64,000 nucleotides of DNA from Jaltomata sinuosa (Eukaryota; Streptophyta; Magnoliopsida; Solanales; Solanaceae): contig QJPP01001642.1 in NCBI GenBank assembly GCA_003996215.1, forward strand, positions 62,001 through 126,000. Reading direction: 5' to 3'. The translations under genes and the position numbers were made by a program. Positions 44,280 to 55,732 of the stretch are shown here, piece after piece (the first letter of the stretch is position 1; every line of letters starts with the position of its first letter). The notes beneath the pieces were generated by a model. That model had not been told where the DNA came from. It saw only the letters and a list, made by a program, of their open reading frames with translations, and ran no database searches.

Positions 44280-45860
44280 TAATTCAACATTCTAAAATAA
44301 AACTCAAAACTAATTCAAGAACCTATTTCAAATTCAAAGTTCCCAAATTCAAGTTAATAATCTAATTCAAGAACCTAATTTCATATTCAAGTACCTAGCT
44401 AATTCAAGAACCAATATAATTCAAGTTCAAAAAATAACCTAAAGTTGAAAACTTCTTAACCCAAAACTAACAATTTAAAGTAACAAACTTAACTTAAAAA
44501 AACTAAGATTCAAGAACCTAATTCAAGTTAATAATCTAATTCAAGAACTGAATTCCAAATTCAAGTTCCAAATCCTAATTCTAAATTCAAGTACCTAATT
44601 CAAGAACCTAATTCAAAATTCAAGTTTCAAATCCTAATTCCAAATTCAAGTACCTAATTCAAAGTTCCTCATTTTCTTAACAATAACACTTACATACAAA
44701 TATTCACATAACTCACAAGACTAATCTAAACTAATTAAGGTTCACAAGACTATCCTAAACTAACAAGCATTATTCATGGTTTACAAAAAAAGAACCTAAA
44801 GTTGAAAACTAATTCAAGAGTATAAAAACTAAACTCAAAACTAATTCAAAAACCTATTTCAAATTCAAAGTTCCCGAATTCAAGTTATAAAATAATTCAA
44901 GAACCTAATTCTAAATTCAAGTACCTAATTCAAGAACCTAATTTCAAATTCAAGTTCCAAATCCTAATTCCAAATTCAAGTACCTAATTCAAAGTTCCTT
45001 ATTTTCTTAACAATAACACTTACATACAAATATTCACATAACTAACAAGACTAACCTAAACTATTTAAGATTCACAAGACTATCCTAAACTAACAAGCAT
45101 TATTCAAGGTTCACAAAAAAGAGTCTAAAGTTGAAAATTAATTCAAGAGTATAAACACTAAACCCAAAACTAATTCAAAAACCTATTTCAAATTCAAAGT
45201 TCCCAAATTCAAAGTTCCCAAATTCAAGTTATAATCTAATTCAAAAACCTAATTCCTAATTCAAGTACCTAATTCAAGAACCTCATTCCAAATTCAAGTT
45301 CCAAATCCTAATTCCAAATTCAAGTACCTACTTCAAAGTTCCTCATTTTCTTAACAATAGCACTTACATACAAATATTCACATAACTCACAAGACTAACC
45401 TAAACTTATTAAGGTTCACAAGACTATCCTAAACTAACAAGCATTATTCAAGGTTCACAAAAAAAAGCCTAAAGTTGAAAACTAATTCAAGAGTATAAAA
45501 ACTAAACCCAAAATTAATTCAAAAACCTATTTCAAATTCAAAGTTTCCAAATTCAAGTTATAATCTAATTCAAAAACCTAATTCCAAATTCTAATTCCAA
45601 ATTCAAGTACCTAATTCAAGAACCTAATTTCAAATTCAAGTTCCAAATCCTAATTCCAAATTCAAGTACCTAATTCAAAGTTCCACATTTTCTTAACAAT
45701 AACACTTATATACAAATATTCACATAACTCACAAGACTAACCTAAACTAATAAAGGTTCACAAAACTATCCTAAACTAACAAGCATTATTCAAGGTTCAC
45801 AAAAAAGAACCTAAAGTTGAAAACTAATTCAAGAGTATAAAAACTAAACCCAAAACTAAT
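44280..45860. repeat. 340 bp tandem repeat inside the CACTA element, four to five copies
   Basis: The marker CATTTTCTTAACAATA recurs at about 44668, 44999, 45343 and 45685, spacings 331, 344 and 342. Within each unit, shorter 25-35 bp phrases built on AATTCAAGAACCTAATTC and CAAATTCAAGTACC are repeated, so it is a repeat within a repeat. The segment before 44660 is a more diverged copy. Confidence 0.88.
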
Positions 45861-46019
45861 TCAAAAACATATTTCCAACTTCACTATCAAATTCAAGAAC
45901 CTAATTCAACATACTAAGTTGAAAACTAATTCAAGATTATAACCCAACAATATATTTCCAACCGCGTATTGACCGAAAAGCGACGCTGTCAGTCGCTTTT
46001 CGATATTTTTTATTATAAA

Positions 46020-46440
46020 ACAACCTGGTCTACACCAAGACCAAACCCATAACATGATGTAACAACCCTGCCTACACCAAGACCAATTAATATCATGATA
46101 CCACAACCCAGCCTACACCAAGACCAAACTCATAACATGATATAACAACCCGGCCTACACCAAGACCAAACTCATAACATGATATAACAACCCGGCCTAC
46201 ACCAAGACCAATTAATAGCATGATACAACAACCCGGCCTACACCAAGACCAAACTCATAGCACGATATAACAACCCGACCTAAACCAAGACCAAACTCAT
46301 AGCATGATATGACAACCCAGCCTAAACCAAGACCAAACTCATTACATGATATGACAACCCAGCCTAAACCAAGACCAAACTAATCACATGATATAATAAC
46401 CCGGCCTACACCAAGACCGAACTCAACAATATACTACAAC
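46020..46440 (-). repeat. 42 bp tandem array in E1 3' LTR, ten copies
   Basis: The plus-strand unit is ACAACCCGGCCTACACCAAG followed by ACCAAACTCATAACATGATATA, with a 41 bp variant AATTAATAGCATGATACA. The order of variants closely follows that of the 51277-51695 array. Confidence 0.93.
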
Positions 46441-47665
46441 AAGATTCCCAGTCACTCAAGGACCACCAATAATAGCACCTTTAAATAAACAACTCGGTCA
46501 ACTCACGGAACCAATATCACGTATCACATTCAGTAAAACAACCCGATCCACACACGGAACCAATATAAGCCAATGCAATACAATAATCACTATGCAATAT
46601 GCAATAAAGTAAACCCGTACCAGGCGTGGTACCCGAGCCAACCGAATAGTAACCTATATCAGGCGTGGTACCCAAGCCAACTGAATAGTAACTTGTACCA
46701 GGCGTGGTACCCATGCCAACCATTGCCCTTTCTAACCTTAGCAAGACCGCCGCTAAGCCTCAAGCAATAAACATTCCTGAAACCCCACCTAGGAGCTTCC
46801 TATTCTCGTCTCCCGTGCTCCAAGCACTTTCCCGGTTCCCCAAACCATCATTATATACTAGTACCGTGACCTAGCATTTGTTCAAAACAATATGAGTTAA
46901 CTAACCACACCATGCAACTACAAGACCAGCCATTTCGTACATCCTAGAAATAAAACAACCAACCCGAATCCACCAGACTCCGTGTCCGGGATCCTAAAAT
47001 ATGGATTCTCCATTTCTATCATATATCAAGTACAGAAAGTAGACAGGTCTAACTACTCATGAAAACCTAGCCTACCTGGGCACTAAGCAACTGCAACCGT
47101 GCATTTCTGGCTCCGTGGAGGCATTCCTGGCAGACCTGCAGGCCCGAATTCGTGGTTTTGCGTCCTTTTTACTGGAATTCCTTTCTCGTTCTTGGTCTAA
47201 AATAACACATAGTACATACAATTAACACACAAATCCTGCACATTACCCGGATTATACCAAATCCCCAAACCCCAGGCCACCCATGATCATCCCACCCTTT
47301 TCCTGGGCTTTTCCACCGTTAATTCTCCTAGTTCTATCATTTTTTACGGATAAAACAGGAATTTAAACAACCTATGATTATAATAATGTACTTTAATCCA
47401 TACCCAAGAACTCACATGCTTGGAATCCCCTTTCTTCCCCGAATTCCACCATCCCTAGGTTATTCTAACCTTCCCCAAATTCCTTTCTAGCAATCCTACT
47501 GCATAGGAAACGTAATACAAGGATTGGGGAATGAAACCTTACCTTAGGGAAGAATTTTGATGGATAAAGGAAGAAAAATGCCTGGAATTGCCTAGCCCTT
47601 CTCCCAAAATGAACTTGAGAAAAATTGAATGTTTTAGGAGTTGTTTCTATATTAAAAACCCGTCG

Positions 47666-47795
47666 GCCCGCTATAGCGGTCCCCACTCCACTTTAGCGGT
47701 AGCCCACCGCTATAGCGATCTTAAGTAGGTTGACTGCCCCTTGACCGCCGCTATAGCGGTAATTTCCACCGCTATAGCGGTGGATGCTATCGTGC
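47666..47795. promoter_or_regulatory. CTATAGCGG palindrome cluster in E1 3' LTR
   Basis: Three exact CCGCTATAGCGG (about 47668, 47748, 47769) and several variants occur, directly upstream of the TATA-like box at about 47650 in LTR orientation. Confidence 0.65.
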
Positions 47796-48159
47796 CTGAC
47801 AGCGCTCATCATGGACAGAATGTCCAGAAATCTGCCAGTTTTGGCCATTTCACAACACACTTGGTTTTCCCGATGTCCTGAAACAATCCTTTCACGTCAA
47901 ACGCGATTTTGGGAGTTCTACTAACCCAAATTCGATTTCAAAAAGTCCCCCGGACTCCTCTATGTCTTGGCTACGTGGAAAACTAGCTTAACCCAAGACG
48001 CCTAGTCTAATGCATACCTGGATTTCCCTAGACTCTACCTCGCTCCAAAACCGGCCGAGGCTAGCCTAGCCTAGAACTTCAAACTCCCAAACCCGGAGTT
48101 TTCTAACTCTAACACTTAGCACGATTGGACTACCTGTAACGACGGACCACGTCGGTACA

Positions 48160-50236
48160 ACATATACCAATTTTCCCTATCATTCATCCCCAAGCGATCT
48201 CTATGACAGAGGGAGAGAACGAGCTCGTCCCTCAATCTTATTGCTCTACCATGATAGCGTAAATATAACCTTATGCAAACCACAAAAGCTTTTGAATCCC
48301 TTGGTATACCCAATTCAACCAAAATTTAATTCACTCCCACTCTGTCAAGGAATCCCTCCCTTCGAGCTACACAAGGTAACAAAATTACCCCTCTCTGAGT
48401 GCCCAAGAAATTCGGGACCTCATCGAAACACCGGAGCAAAAGGACTGACCTAATGAACAAAAATAGTTTTTCCCCGCCAAAGGGGCTAGATTCCACCATG
48501 GCGATCCCCTTTCCACTATGCTCGGAGTTCTGCTAGCCCGAACTCCATTTCAGAAGCTTCCTACGGGGTACTATGCCCCTCACATACCAGCCCATGAGCA
48601 GTGTCCCACACTACTCAGTCAATCACGGGTCATTTATCAAATTCTACCTTAGTGACTATTCCCTACTAATGGTCGATCATAATTTTACCAACATCTCGGG
48701 CTACCATATCTACCCTTTTCCTTTTTATCGCACATGGGTGCTAAATTCCCGACAAATACCTTATATGCATACTATACTAGCTATCTGGATGTTTTCCTTG
48801 CTTTACATAGCAACTCATAATGTAAGCATCGCCTTTAGATGCCCCGGGAATGAAATGAAAAACAAGGGAAAGCAAGGTAGGCACTCTGCCCCACGCCCTT
48901 CCGCTGTGGCGGTAAGAATCCTGCTATAGCGGGATCGCCATAGTGGTCTAGTTCCGCTATGGTGGACCCGATGGTAACAGCCCAGAAATTTAAAATTTCC
49001 AGTAAGTGTATCCTTCCCCTTCCCCGGTTACCATTGTCTAGTCCTGTAAATCCCGCCATGGTCTTAAACCACCCATAAGACCATTCCTGGCATTAAACGC
49101 ATCACAATTCAGCATAAAATATCATCAATCACAAAGAGTTAACACTAGACAATTGCTCCCAACAATATCTTCCTGCCATTACACACTAATGACTCCTTTG
49201 TTCCCATGGTTCCCAACCAAGTCCCGACTGTCCTGAAATCGAAGCTTCCCTACAGTCACAGTTCCCAATCCCTTTCTCTTACCATCTATACCAATGATAA
49301 GTCTATACCCGAATGTAAATGCAAACCATTCCAATTGGGGCCTACCACAAGTTATCACTAACATAAATCACAAACCTTTAAGCCAGAATAAATTTTTCTG
49401 AAGTCACGATCAGGAGTTACCCCAAAAGAGAATTTCCTTACCGAAATCCCCGTTATCAAGAAATGATAGCCCCTTTTCCCCTTGGTTCCCAACCAAGTTC
49501 CGACTGTCCTAAAACCGAAGCTTTCCTACAGTCATAAATCCTTTTTCCCTCACCATCTTAACCAATGATGAGTCCTTTCTAGGAAGTAATATTAAATTTT
49601 ACTCTGCACACATATCATTTTATCACCAACCAAATCATACCAATTCAATTTATGACGACCTATAGACCCACAATTTCATAGTAAGGCAACCAGTCACATA
49701 CTAATCACTTGAATTACAAAACAAGAACTCATTCAATTATTAACACATAACATAGTTAAGACTCCTTGCCAACCATAAATTTCAAAGTAACTCAAGTAAC
49801 TACACACCATACAATCGCGGTCATTCAAATAATGCAATACAATCACGAGTCTCAAGCTCTAACACTCAATCAAGCCAATTTCATCACCTTTCATTCGCTT
49901 CATGGATGACCGTTAGTCGGCCCATCCATCCTTTACATAGCCTCCCAGGCCAGATACCAATTGGAACCTTCCCGGTTCCAATTTCCTTTTGCTTGTTTGT
50001 CGTACCCGAAGTCCAATGACATCCTTCACCTTGTTGAGATACCAATTGGAATCGAGAGATACCAATTAGACTCAACCCATACAAGCAAGTAACGAAACCG
50101 CACGAAAGGAATGAAAGAAGAGAAGTGTTTCCTAGAATGCTTCATTGCTTCCCTAGGATTAGATGTGGACGTCTACACACCAATCCGCGGGACTCTATTC
50201 GATATTTTGCTCTTGTACTGGGAGACCGGTAACCTA
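48160..50236 (-). other. E1 internal region, noncoding
   Basis: It is about 2.1 kb with no supported gene. The half next to the primer-binding site is collinear with B 24376-25360, including GGTTCCAATTGGTATCTGG-like sequence. The antisense gene is missing. The half next to the 3' LTR (48160-48890) differs from B and E2 and is unidentified. The ORF at 48573-48929 (118 residues) has no domain. A palindrome cluster is at 48900-48966. Confidence 0.65.
48900..48966. promoter_or_regulatory. CTATAGCGG palindrome cluster in E1 internal region
   Basis: CCGCTGTGGCGG, CTGCTATAGCGGG, CGCCATAGTGG and CCGCTATGGTGG, at the point where the B and E2 elements have the cluster downstream of their antisense gene. 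Confidence 0.5.
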
Positions 50237-50249
50237 GGCTCTGATACCA
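50237..50249 (-). other. Primer-binding site of E1
   Basis: The plus strand reads GGCTCTGATACCA, the reverse complement of TGGTATCAGAGCC, two bases from the LTR end. Confidence 0.93.
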
Positions 50250-51276
50250 TCTGTCATGACCCAACCTACTGGGCCATGCGGGCGCCTACTCTAATCACCT
50301 AGATAGACGAACCCTCACCCCCTGTCCAACAGGTAACTTGCTGAAAAATAAGAAGTAGTGAAAATAGCTTTTCCTTTCATTATGAAGACCTTGCTATTAC
50401 AACATTGAAATAGAAAATAGTTTTTGAAAATAAACCACCTCCCTAGGATCTAGTCTAAACAGGTACAAGAGCTTCTACGAGATGAGCTTATGACATAAAA
50501 TAGACACGACTCCCACCATAGAAGGAAGTAGGAGCTGCTGGAAGATCACCGCAATCCTGAACCTGTGAAACATCATCAACCCTGCAAACAGACTATACCA
50601 AAAAGGTATAGCAAGAGTAGAGTCAGTACAAACACACGTACAAGTAGGCATCATCGGTCGACCCGAATCCATTCCTACCATCATATAAGAAAATAAGGAA
50701 AACATGAAATAAACATTATAGTTCCCTCCTTCACCCTTAACCTTGACCCTGACATCTAGGACCTCCCAAGTCACCTAGACTTCCCAAGTCACCTTTAACC
50801 TTTACCCCAGTCAACTACCTTGACTAGATATTCAGACTTAACTGGCTAACTACCCAACCAAACTACTTATACCCGTGGTATTACTCACCAGTGCCCAAAC
50901 CCTTCACGGACCTCTAGGACAACTTTACCACCTGGTTATATTAACCAATAACCACATCCAGACTCTCAGTCTTCCTCTATATTTACCAACAATATGAAAT
51001 TCACCTAGCAACCATTGACACATTCAGTGACAACAACAGAGTTATTTCTAATTTCCTTTATCATCCCGAAACCCGGACCCTCCAAGGATCCTCTAACCAC
51101 ACCTAAGTGTTCAACAGGCTACCCGGTCTACCCAAAGACCCATCCTTATGCTTATTAACACAATTAATCCTTGAATGTCATGAGTACACTTAATGACAAT
51201 GAAACATGAACTCATAACCTCTTTTACATAGTCCGGACCCACCCGTATCCCCCTAACACATCTAGGTGTTAACATT

Positions 51277-51695
51277 ACAACCTGGTCTACACCAAGACCA
51301 AACCCATAGCATGATGTAACAACCCGGTCTACACCAAGACCAAAACCATAACATAAAGGAACAACCCTGCCTACACCAAGACCAATTAATAGCATGATAC
51401 CACAACCCGGCCTACACCAAGACCAAACTCATAACATGATATAACAACCCGGCCTACACCAAGACCAATTAATAGCATGATACAACAACCCGGCCTACAC
51501 CAAGACCAAACTCATAGCACGATATAACAACCCGGCCTAAACCAAGACCAAACTCATAACATGATATGACAACCCGGCCTAAACCAAGACCAAACTCATA
51601 ACATGATATGACAACCCGGCCTAAACCAAGACCAAGCTAATAACATGATATAATAACCCGGCCTACACCAAGACCGAACTCAACAATATACTACA
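51277..51695 (-). repeat. 42 bp tandem array in E1 5' LTR, ten copies
   Basis: The same unit and nearly the same variant order as 46020-46440. The first unit in both is ACAACCTGGTCTACACCAAG and the last ends CAACAATATACTAC. Confidence 0.93.
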
Positions 51696-53279
51696 ACAAG
51701 ATTCCCAGTCACTCAAGTACCACCAATAATAGCACCTTTAAATAGACAACCCGGTCCACTCACGAAACCAATATCACGTATGACATTCAGTAAAATAACC
51801 TGGTCCACACACGGAACCAATATCAACCAATGCAATACAATAATCACTATGTAATATGCAATAAAGTAAACCCGTACCAGGCGTGATACCCGAGCCAACC
51901 GAATAGTAACATGTACCAGACGTGGTACCCGAGCCAACTAAATAGTAACCTGTACTAGGCGTGGTACCCGAGACAACCAAGTGTTATACCTGTATCAGGA
52001 GTGTTACCCGAGACAACCGAATGTCAACAAACCACAGTCAATATATGAACACACACAACTTGTAAAACCAACAAGTAAACACCGTTAATCACAGACTGTA
52101 AAAAGGAACCTAGACATTCCACACAACTTCCCTAAGCAATGTAATGCATATAATCACTTAGACATGATTACATGAATATACACATTCACAGAAAATCATA
52201 AGCCATCACCTACCCTTTTCTGGGTACAACTACGAACCATCAATTCCCGTCCAAAGACTATTTCCTGGTTCACCCTTTTTATTTTAACATGTAACTAGCG
52301 ATTTCCCTTTTTAGATAAACACACAAGCATGCGACACGCTTCCTTTTTCTAACCTTAGCTAGACCGCCGCTAAGCCTCAAGCAATAAACATTCCTGAAAC
52401 CCCACCTAGGAGCTTTCTATTCCCATCTCCCATGCTCCAAGCACTTCCTCAGTTCCCCAAACCATCATTATATACTAGTACCGTGACCTAGCATTTGGTC
52501 ACAACAATATGAGTTAACTAACTACACCATGAAACTATAAGACCATCCATTCCGTACATCCTAGAAACAAAACAACCAACACGAATCCACCATACTTCAT
52601 GTCCGGGGGCCTAAAACATGGATTCTCCATTTCTATCATATATCAAATAGAGAAAGTAGACAGGTTTAACTACTCATGAAAACCTAGCCTACCTGGGTGC
52701 CAAACAGCTGCAACCGTGCATTTCTGGCTCCGTGGATGCATTCCTGGTGGTTCTGCAGACCCGAATCTGTGGTTTCACGTTCTTTTTACCGGAATTCCTT
52801 TCTCGTTCTTGGTCTAAAATAACACACAATACATACAATTAACACACAAGGCCTGCACATTACTCGGATTATACCAAATCCCCAAACCCCAGGCCACCCA
52901 TGATCATCCCATCCTTTTCCCAGGCTTTTCCACCATTAATTCTCCTAGTTCTATCATTTTTTACGGATAAAACTGGTAAACAACATATGATCATAATAAT
53001 GTACTTTAATCTATACCCAAGAACTCACATGCTTGGAATCCCCTTCCTTCCCCGAATTCCACCATCCCTAGGTTATTCTAACCTTTTCCAAATTCCCTCC
53101 TAGCAATTCTACCACATAGGAAACGTAATATAAGGATTGGGGAACGAAAACCTTACCTTAGGGAAGAATTTTGACGGAGAAAGGAAGAAAAATGCCTGGA
53201 ATCGCCTAGCCCTTCTCCCAAAATAAACTTGAGAAAAACTGAATGTTTTGGGAGCTGTTTTTGCATTAAAAACCCATTG

Positions 53280-53390
53280 GCCCGCTATAGCGGTAGCCCG
53301 CCGCTATAGCAGTCTTAAGTAGGTTGACCGCCTCTTGACCGCCGCTATAGCGGTAATTTCCACCGCTATAGTGGTGGCCGCTATCGTGCC
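53280..53390. promoter_or_regulatory. CTATAGCGG palindrome cluster in E1 5' LTR
   Basis: Two exact CCGCTATAGCGG (about 53281 and 53341) plus CCGCTATAGCAG, CCGCTATAGTGG and CCGCTATCGTG. Confidence 0.65.
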
Positions 53391-53755
53391 TGACAGCGTT
53401 CAGCACGGACAGAATGTCTGGAAATCTACCAGTTTTGGCCATTTCACAATACACTTGGTTTTCCCGATGTCCTGAAACAATCCCTTCGCGTCAAACGCTA
53501 TTCCGGGTGTTCTACTAACCCAAATTCAATTTCGAAAAGTCCTCCAGACTCCTCTATGTCTTAGCTACGCGAAAAACTAGCTTAACCCATGACGCCTAGC
53601 CTAATCCATACCTGAATTTCCCTAGACTCCACCTCGCTCCAAAACTGGTCGAGGCTAGCCTAGCCTAGAACTTCAAACTCCCAAACCCGGAGTTTTCTAA
53701 CTTTAACACTTGGCATTATTGGACTACTCGTAATGACGGACCAAGTCATTACATC

Positions 53756-53803
53756 ACCGCTATAACAGTACCACTATCGCGGACAGTCGACCGCTATAGC
53801 GGT
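53756..53803. promoter_or_regulatory. CTATAGCGG palindrome cluster at the antisense promoter of E2
   Basis: CCGCTATAACAG, CCACTATCGCGG and one exact CCGCTATAGCGG (about 53790) lie directly upstream of the probable first exon of the plus-strand gene. Confidence 0.55.
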
Positions 53804-53809
53804 TGACAG

Positions 53810-53918
53810 AAGAATGAAATTGGGGAGAAACGAATTTCTCCCCTCATTCTCCCCACATTCCACTCAAACACTACACTTTCTCCCCCGATCGTCCCACTCC
53901 CAATGTCGGAAATCCCAG
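53810..53918 (+). other. Probable 5' exon of the antisense gene of E2
   Basis: Pyrimidine-rich sequence (TTTCTCCCCCGATCGTCCCA) ends at the donor CCCAG|GTATTAATC. It is collinear with 29472-29600 of B read in reverse. An ORF from 53814 is not conserved in B. Confidence 0.45.
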
Positions 53919-54549
53919 GTATTAATCATACTCACTCTCTTCCTTACTCTTTTGCACGATTTTGTACTTAAATGTGGTAGAAATTTAGGAACTTATAGCC
54001 TATATGAAGTGGGTTTTGAACTTGAACCCTTTGGTTGGATTTTTGTCGAATTTTTCCAAAGCATGGACACTTCCCTTACATTTACAATGCCTCCAAGGCA
54101 TTCTGGGCGTAAGGATTATACTAGTATTGGCCAAAAATGGGCCAAAAATGGGTGGGGAAGTGAAGGGTCGTTCTTAAACGAAAATGGCAATTTGGGTGAT
54201 TTATAGGGGTATAATGCCCAAATTTTTGTAGAAAATGATAATGGAGTACTTTGGGTAGGTAGATCTGGACTTGGAATAACAAAAATGGAGTTTTGGACCA
54301 AGGGGCGCCATTGATGCACCCTTTGAAGGTCTGGAATGATGAAGACCGCTATAACGGTAGGGCTGCGCTATGGCGATCCGATACATCGGACATTTCACTG
54401 CTATAGCGGTTTCGCTATCGCAGATGCATCACCCACTATAGCGGAAGGTCGCAAACCAGTGGCCTTCCCAAGTTACACTTAGAAAAAAAATTCCTCCCTT
54501 TTTGGTGTTCTATTACTCTTCTAATCCCATTTCCCTTCTACCCTTGCAG
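53919..54549 (+). other. Conserved 631 bp intron in the antisense gene of E2
   Basis: GT at 53919 and CCTTGCAG ending at 54549, with branch-like TCTAAT and a TTCCCTTCTA tract before it, ten bases before ATG 54560. Its length differs by one base from the B intron. It contains the palindrome cluster 54345-54445. Confidence 0.6.
54345..54445. promoter_or_regulatory. CTATAGCGG palindrome cluster inside the antisense intron of E2
   Basis: CCGCTATAACGG, GCGCTATGGCGA, CTGCTATAGCGGT, TCGCTATCGCAG and CCACTATAGCGG. Confidence 0.5.
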
Positions 54550-54559
54550 GATAGCACAA

Positions 54560-55732
54560 ATGGCCGAACAACAAGTACCTGAGTATGACTACGAGCGATT
54601 CCCTGACGAAGCTAGTCGGGAGAGATACAAGGATTATCGAAACTTCAGCTTCTGCTATGAGAGAGGCTGCTGAATGACTAGGGTGGATGGAAAGGCAGCT
54701 GATTTCCACCGCCGGATTTAAGAGGTTGGATGGCAACCCTTGCTAGTGGCTCCTCTTCCCGCGCTAACCGACTAGGTGTGAGAGTTCTATGCCATCCTCC
54801 TTACTGTCCGCTAGAGTGAGCCAGATCCCACCATTAGACTACGCGGGGTGGATGTCCCCGTGGATGCCCAAACTATCAATGAGGTATTAGGGGTGCCCCA
54901 CATTTCCAATACGGCATACACGGCTAAGGCTCGACTATGGGATATGACCTAGTTGAGGGATACTCTGGTAGACCCTGCATTCAGGGACAAGGTGTACTGG
55001 GTCAGTTTCGAGGGTGTTACTAGCGCCTACTTCTCCTCCGAGGCTAGAAGGTGGCCAAATCTGGTGTCCCGAAGGATCCATCCATCGAGAAATCAAACCG
55101 ACGTGACCTATGCCAGAGCTCTGGTGATCTCTTGTGCCATGCAGGGGATTATCATGAATGTGGGGGAGCAGATCATCTTAGAATAGAAGAGCTTCTATAG
55201 TGGTCTTAAGAAGGGCCCTTATCTACCCGGGCTGGTTTCAGAGCTGTGCAGGCGAACTGGTGTGCCTCAGGACCACACGGATGCAGAGGTGGCCATGGAT
55301 GAGCCCTTTGACCCGGTCCGGGTGAAGGACATCTCCAAGAAGAAAAGGAAGATAGGTGAGGCAGAGAGCAGTCAGCCGGTGGAGGAGGCCGACGATGATG
55401 AGGATGATGATACCACTTCCTCTTCCCAGTCCGGGCCCCAGCCCCCGATCTCTAGAGCCCAGCTGGAGGAGAATCTAGCGGCTGTCCGGAGGTTCATGGA
55501 GGATCCTAATGCTGGTGGTGCAGCCCCTCACCCATCCCCTCAGGAACTTGCAGCACTCCGAAGGGAGTTTGAAGAGGAGAAGAGGAAGAGACGATCTCAG
55601 TACCGTATGTTTGCCCGGATGTGGAAGATCATAAAGGTCATGTTCTCCTGTGCTGCCCTTGGTCAGGAGCTCCCCACCCTCGAGCCTGAGGACGTGCAGG
55701 AGTTCCCCTTCCTGAGTGAGGATGAGGTCTAG
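54560..55732 (+). pseudogene. Antisense PF20167-like protein of E2
   Basis: It is the homolog of 27654-28832. ATG 54560 opens MAEQQVPEYDYERFPDEAS, then TGA near 54671 (an Arg codon in B) and further stops near 54720, 54770, 54810, 54949 and 55184. From 55185 the frame is open to TAG 55732: PQDHTDAEVAMDEPFDPVRV, KDISKKKRK, an acidic stretch, PPISRAQLEENLA, a charged helix and MFSCAALGQELPTLEPEDV. Most stops correspond to TGG-to-TAG or CGA-to-TGA changes. The C-terminal 150 residues are closely conserved with B. Function unknown. Confidence 0.78.

Larger units (their letters stand above)
43432..46019. mobile_element. Non-autonomous CACTA-type DNA transposon
   Basis: It starts with the terminal CACTACTAAAAAAAGG. 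The first 310 bases are filled with subterminal repeats of the type AAAGCGACG / CGTCGCTTTT in both orientations. The other end has CGAAAAGCGAC...GTCGCTTTTCG (about 45974-46002), a perfect 11 bp inverted repeat, then ATTTTTTATTATA where TTTTTTAGTAGTG would be expected, so the right terminus is decayed or cut. No transposase is present. The interior is a 340 bp tandem repeat. No 3 bp target duplication could be confirmed, and the right side abuts a truncated E1 LTR. Confidence 0.72.
46020..48159 (-). repeat. 3' LTR of E1, truncated
   Basis: It starts (minus) TGTACCGACGTGGTCC at 48159. The first roughly 970 bases match the C-type LTR and the rest the B-type LTR. It contains three GGTACC-hairpin units (46618-46735) and ends inside the 42 bp array. 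A TATA-like TTTTTAATATAG (about 47647-47658) lies just downstream (in LTR direction) of the palindrome cluster. Confidence 0.85.
46020..53753 (-). mobile_element. Element E1: minus-strand LTR element with mosaic LTRs, left end truncated
   Basis: In its own orientation: 5' LTR 53753-50252, primer-binding site 50249-50237, internal 50251-48160, 3' LTR 48159-46020 (cut inside a tandem array by the CACTA junction). It has no gag-pol and, unlike B and E2, no antisense gene. It lies at the interrupted internal end of E2 and was probably inserted there. Confidence 0.82.
50252..53753 (-). repeat. 5' LTR of E1, mosaic of C-type and B-type LTRs
   Basis: It is 3502 bp. On minus it starts TGTAATGACTTGGTCCG, and about 970 bases (53753 to about 52783) follow the C-type LTR to AGACCAAGAACGAG. 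From about 52782 to 50252 it follows the B-type LTR (CCACGGAGCCAGAAA onward) to GGTTGGGTCATGACA. It has four GGTACC-hairpin units (51890-52015) and the 42 bp array. Confidence 0.88.

Noticed and set aside
48573..48929. 118-residue ORF in E1 internal region
   Set aside because: No domain, not collinear with the antisense gene of B or E2, and no homologous frame in the other copies.
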